A DNA stretch of 6,167 nucleotides. Source: Candidatus Hydrogenedentota bacterium (GTDB lineage: Bacteria > Hydrogenedentota > Hydrogenedentia > Hydrogenedentales > SLHB01). Below the pieces are notes generated by a model that had not been told where the DNA came from, made no database searches, and was given only the letters and a program-made list of their open reading frames with translations. How positions within the stretch are numbered: position 1 is the stretch's first letter; each line of letters starts with the position of its first letter. A program made the position numbers and the translations under genes. Where the stretch lies: assembly GCA_007118235.1 (NCBI GenBank), contig SKRY01000178.1:1-6167 (forward strand), read 5' to 3'. Positions 5,219 through 6,167 of this stretch are shown one piece after another.

Positions 5219-6167
5219 ATGGCCAAACAACTGGCTTTTGAACATGAAGCGCGGGAAGCCCTCATCCGAGGGGTGGACGTACTGGCTGACGCCGTCAAGG
5301 CCACCATGGGCCCGCGGGGCCGCAATGTCCTGCTTGAGAAATCCTTTGGCGCGCCGAACATCACCAAGGACGGGGTAACGGTGGCCAAGGAAATCGAACT
5401 CAAGGATCCCTACGAAAACATGGGCGCCCGGATGGTGCGGGAAGCCGCAAGCAAGACGCAAGACGCCGCGGGCGACGGCACGACGACAGCGACGGTCCTT
5501 GCCCAGCACCTGATCAAGCGGGGTTACAAGCAAGTCACGTCGGGCGCGAATCCGGCCTACCTCAAGCGGGGCATGGAAAAGGCGCTCAAGGCGGTTCTCG
5601 ACGGCATAGCCGAGGCGAGTAAGAAGATCCGCACGCGGGACGAGGTCGCCCAGGTCGCCACGATTTCAGCCAATGGCGATAAAGAGATTGGCGAACTCAT
5701 CGCCGACGCCATCGAGAACGTGGGCGACGATGGCGTGGTCACCATCGAAGAAGGCAAAGGCCTCGAGAACGAGCTTGAGGTGGTGCAAGGCATGCGGTTC
5801 GATCGCGGTTTCCTGTCGCCGTACTTCGTGACGGACAAGGAGAACATGCGCGTCGAACTCGAGGAGTGCTACATCCTTTGCTACGACAAGAAGATCAGCA
5901 GCATCCAGGAAATGCTTCCTCTGCTTCAGGCCGTGTCGCAAAGCGGCAAGCCCTTGCTGATCGTCGCGGAAAACGTGGAAGGCGAAGCCTTGGCCACCCT
6001 CGTGGTCAACCGGATGCGCGGCATTCTCAATGTGGCGGCGGTGAAGGCCCCGGCGTTCGGCGACCGGCGCAAGGAGATCCTCCGGGACATCGCCACGTTG
6101 ACCGGCGGCACGTTCATCACGGAGGAGCTGGGCAAGAAGATCGAGGACGTGGAACTCAAGGAACTCG
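5219..6167 (+). CDS. groEL: 60 kDa chaperonin GroEL, partial (3' end outside window)
   Basis: ATP-driven cytoplasmic folding chamber subunit (Hsp60, group I chaperonin), normally a double seven-membered ring that works with the GroES lid. 316 of an expected 540-550 codons are present, covering the N-terminal equatorial and intermediate parts and most of the apical domain. Nucleotide-site signatures are intact: GPRGRNV (31-37), ITKDGVTVAKEIEL (48-61), and GDGTTTAT (85-92) with the catalytic Asp at 86, matching E. coli Asp87. Apical residues used for substrate and GroES contact are kept: the FLSPYF stretch (198-203, Phe replacing E. coli Tyr199), EMLPLL (231-236) and TLVVN (260-264). The protein should therefore still work with a GroES. 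KAPAFGDRRK (276-285) has Ala where E. coli has Gly. ATG 5219 is chosen for the GGAG 9 bases upstream and the standard MAK-type N-terminus. The gene has its own promoter and CIRCE, with no upstream groES. Confidence 0.98.
   Translation, partial: MAKQLAFEHEAREALIRGVDVLADAVKATMGPRGRNVLLEKSFGAPNITKDGVTVAKEIELKDPYENMGARMVREAASKTQDAAGDGTTTATVLAQHLIKRGYKQVTSGANPAYLKRGMEKALKAVLDGIAEASKKIRTRDEVAQVATISANGDKEIGELIADAIENVGDDGVVTIEEGKGLENELEVVQGMRFDRGFLSPYFVTDKENMRVELEECYILCYDKKISSIQEMLPLLQAVSQSGKPLLIVAENVEGEALATLVVNRMRGILNVAAVKAPAFGDRRKEILRDIATLTGGTFITEELGKKIEDVELKEL

Noticed and set aside
5017..5241. 74-codon frame upstream of groEL as a candidate groES
   Set aside because: Too short, overlaps the groEL start, and shows none of the GroES core or mobile-loop features.

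Overview
This window looks like chromosomal DNA from a GC-rich, diderm-type environmental bacterium. A twin-arginine-exported Gfo/Idh/MocA oxidoreductase, a divergent URO-D-family enzyme, a PpiD-like membrane chaperone and hairpin-rich spacers together suggest the Planctomycetota / Hydrogenedentota / Lentisphaerota neighbourhood. That placement is an impression from gene content and was not tested by phylogeny.

Layout from left to right. (1) Positions 1-544, minus strand: the N-terminal 181 residues of a Tat-exported NAD(P)-binding Gfo/Idh/MocA oxidoreductase, cut by the left edge. (2) Positions 653-2560, minus strand: a complete 635-residue PpiD/SurA-type membrane-anchored periplasmic chaperone. 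(3) Positions 2561-2971: a divergent 411-base spacer with three inverted repeats and no gene. (4) Positions 2972-4174, plus strand: a complete 400-residue URO-D superfamily protein without the HemE arginine motif or an obvious MtaA-type metal site. (5) Positions 4175-4963: a repeat-rich spacer. It holds a REP/BIME-like pair of inverted hairpins, a possible 62-codon gene with a strong ribosome-binding site (4405-4593), and a run of short palindromes. (6) Positions 4964-5218: a sigma-70-type promoter overlapped by a perfect CIRCE operator and followed by a long leader. (7) Positions 5219-6167, plus strand: the first 316 codons of groEL, cut by the right edge.

The best-supported functional unit is the HrcA-regulated heat-shock module. 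HrcA should bind CIRCE at the transcription start and repress groEL until heat or misfolded protein titrates the chaperonin that HrcA needs to fold. No groES lies between the operator and groEL, so the co-chaperonin must be encoded elsewhere (or downstream of the edge). The PpiD-like protein adds an envelope folding factor, but it is on the opposite strand and shows no CIRCE. The oxidoreductase and URO-D-family enzyme are metabolic genes with no evident link to the chaperones. I see no phage, CRISPR, tRNA, rRNA, transposase or toxin-antitoxin gene. I also see no convincing evidence of an undescribed multi-gene system; the real oddities are the solitary groEL, the divergent URO-D active site and the palindrome-packed spacer.
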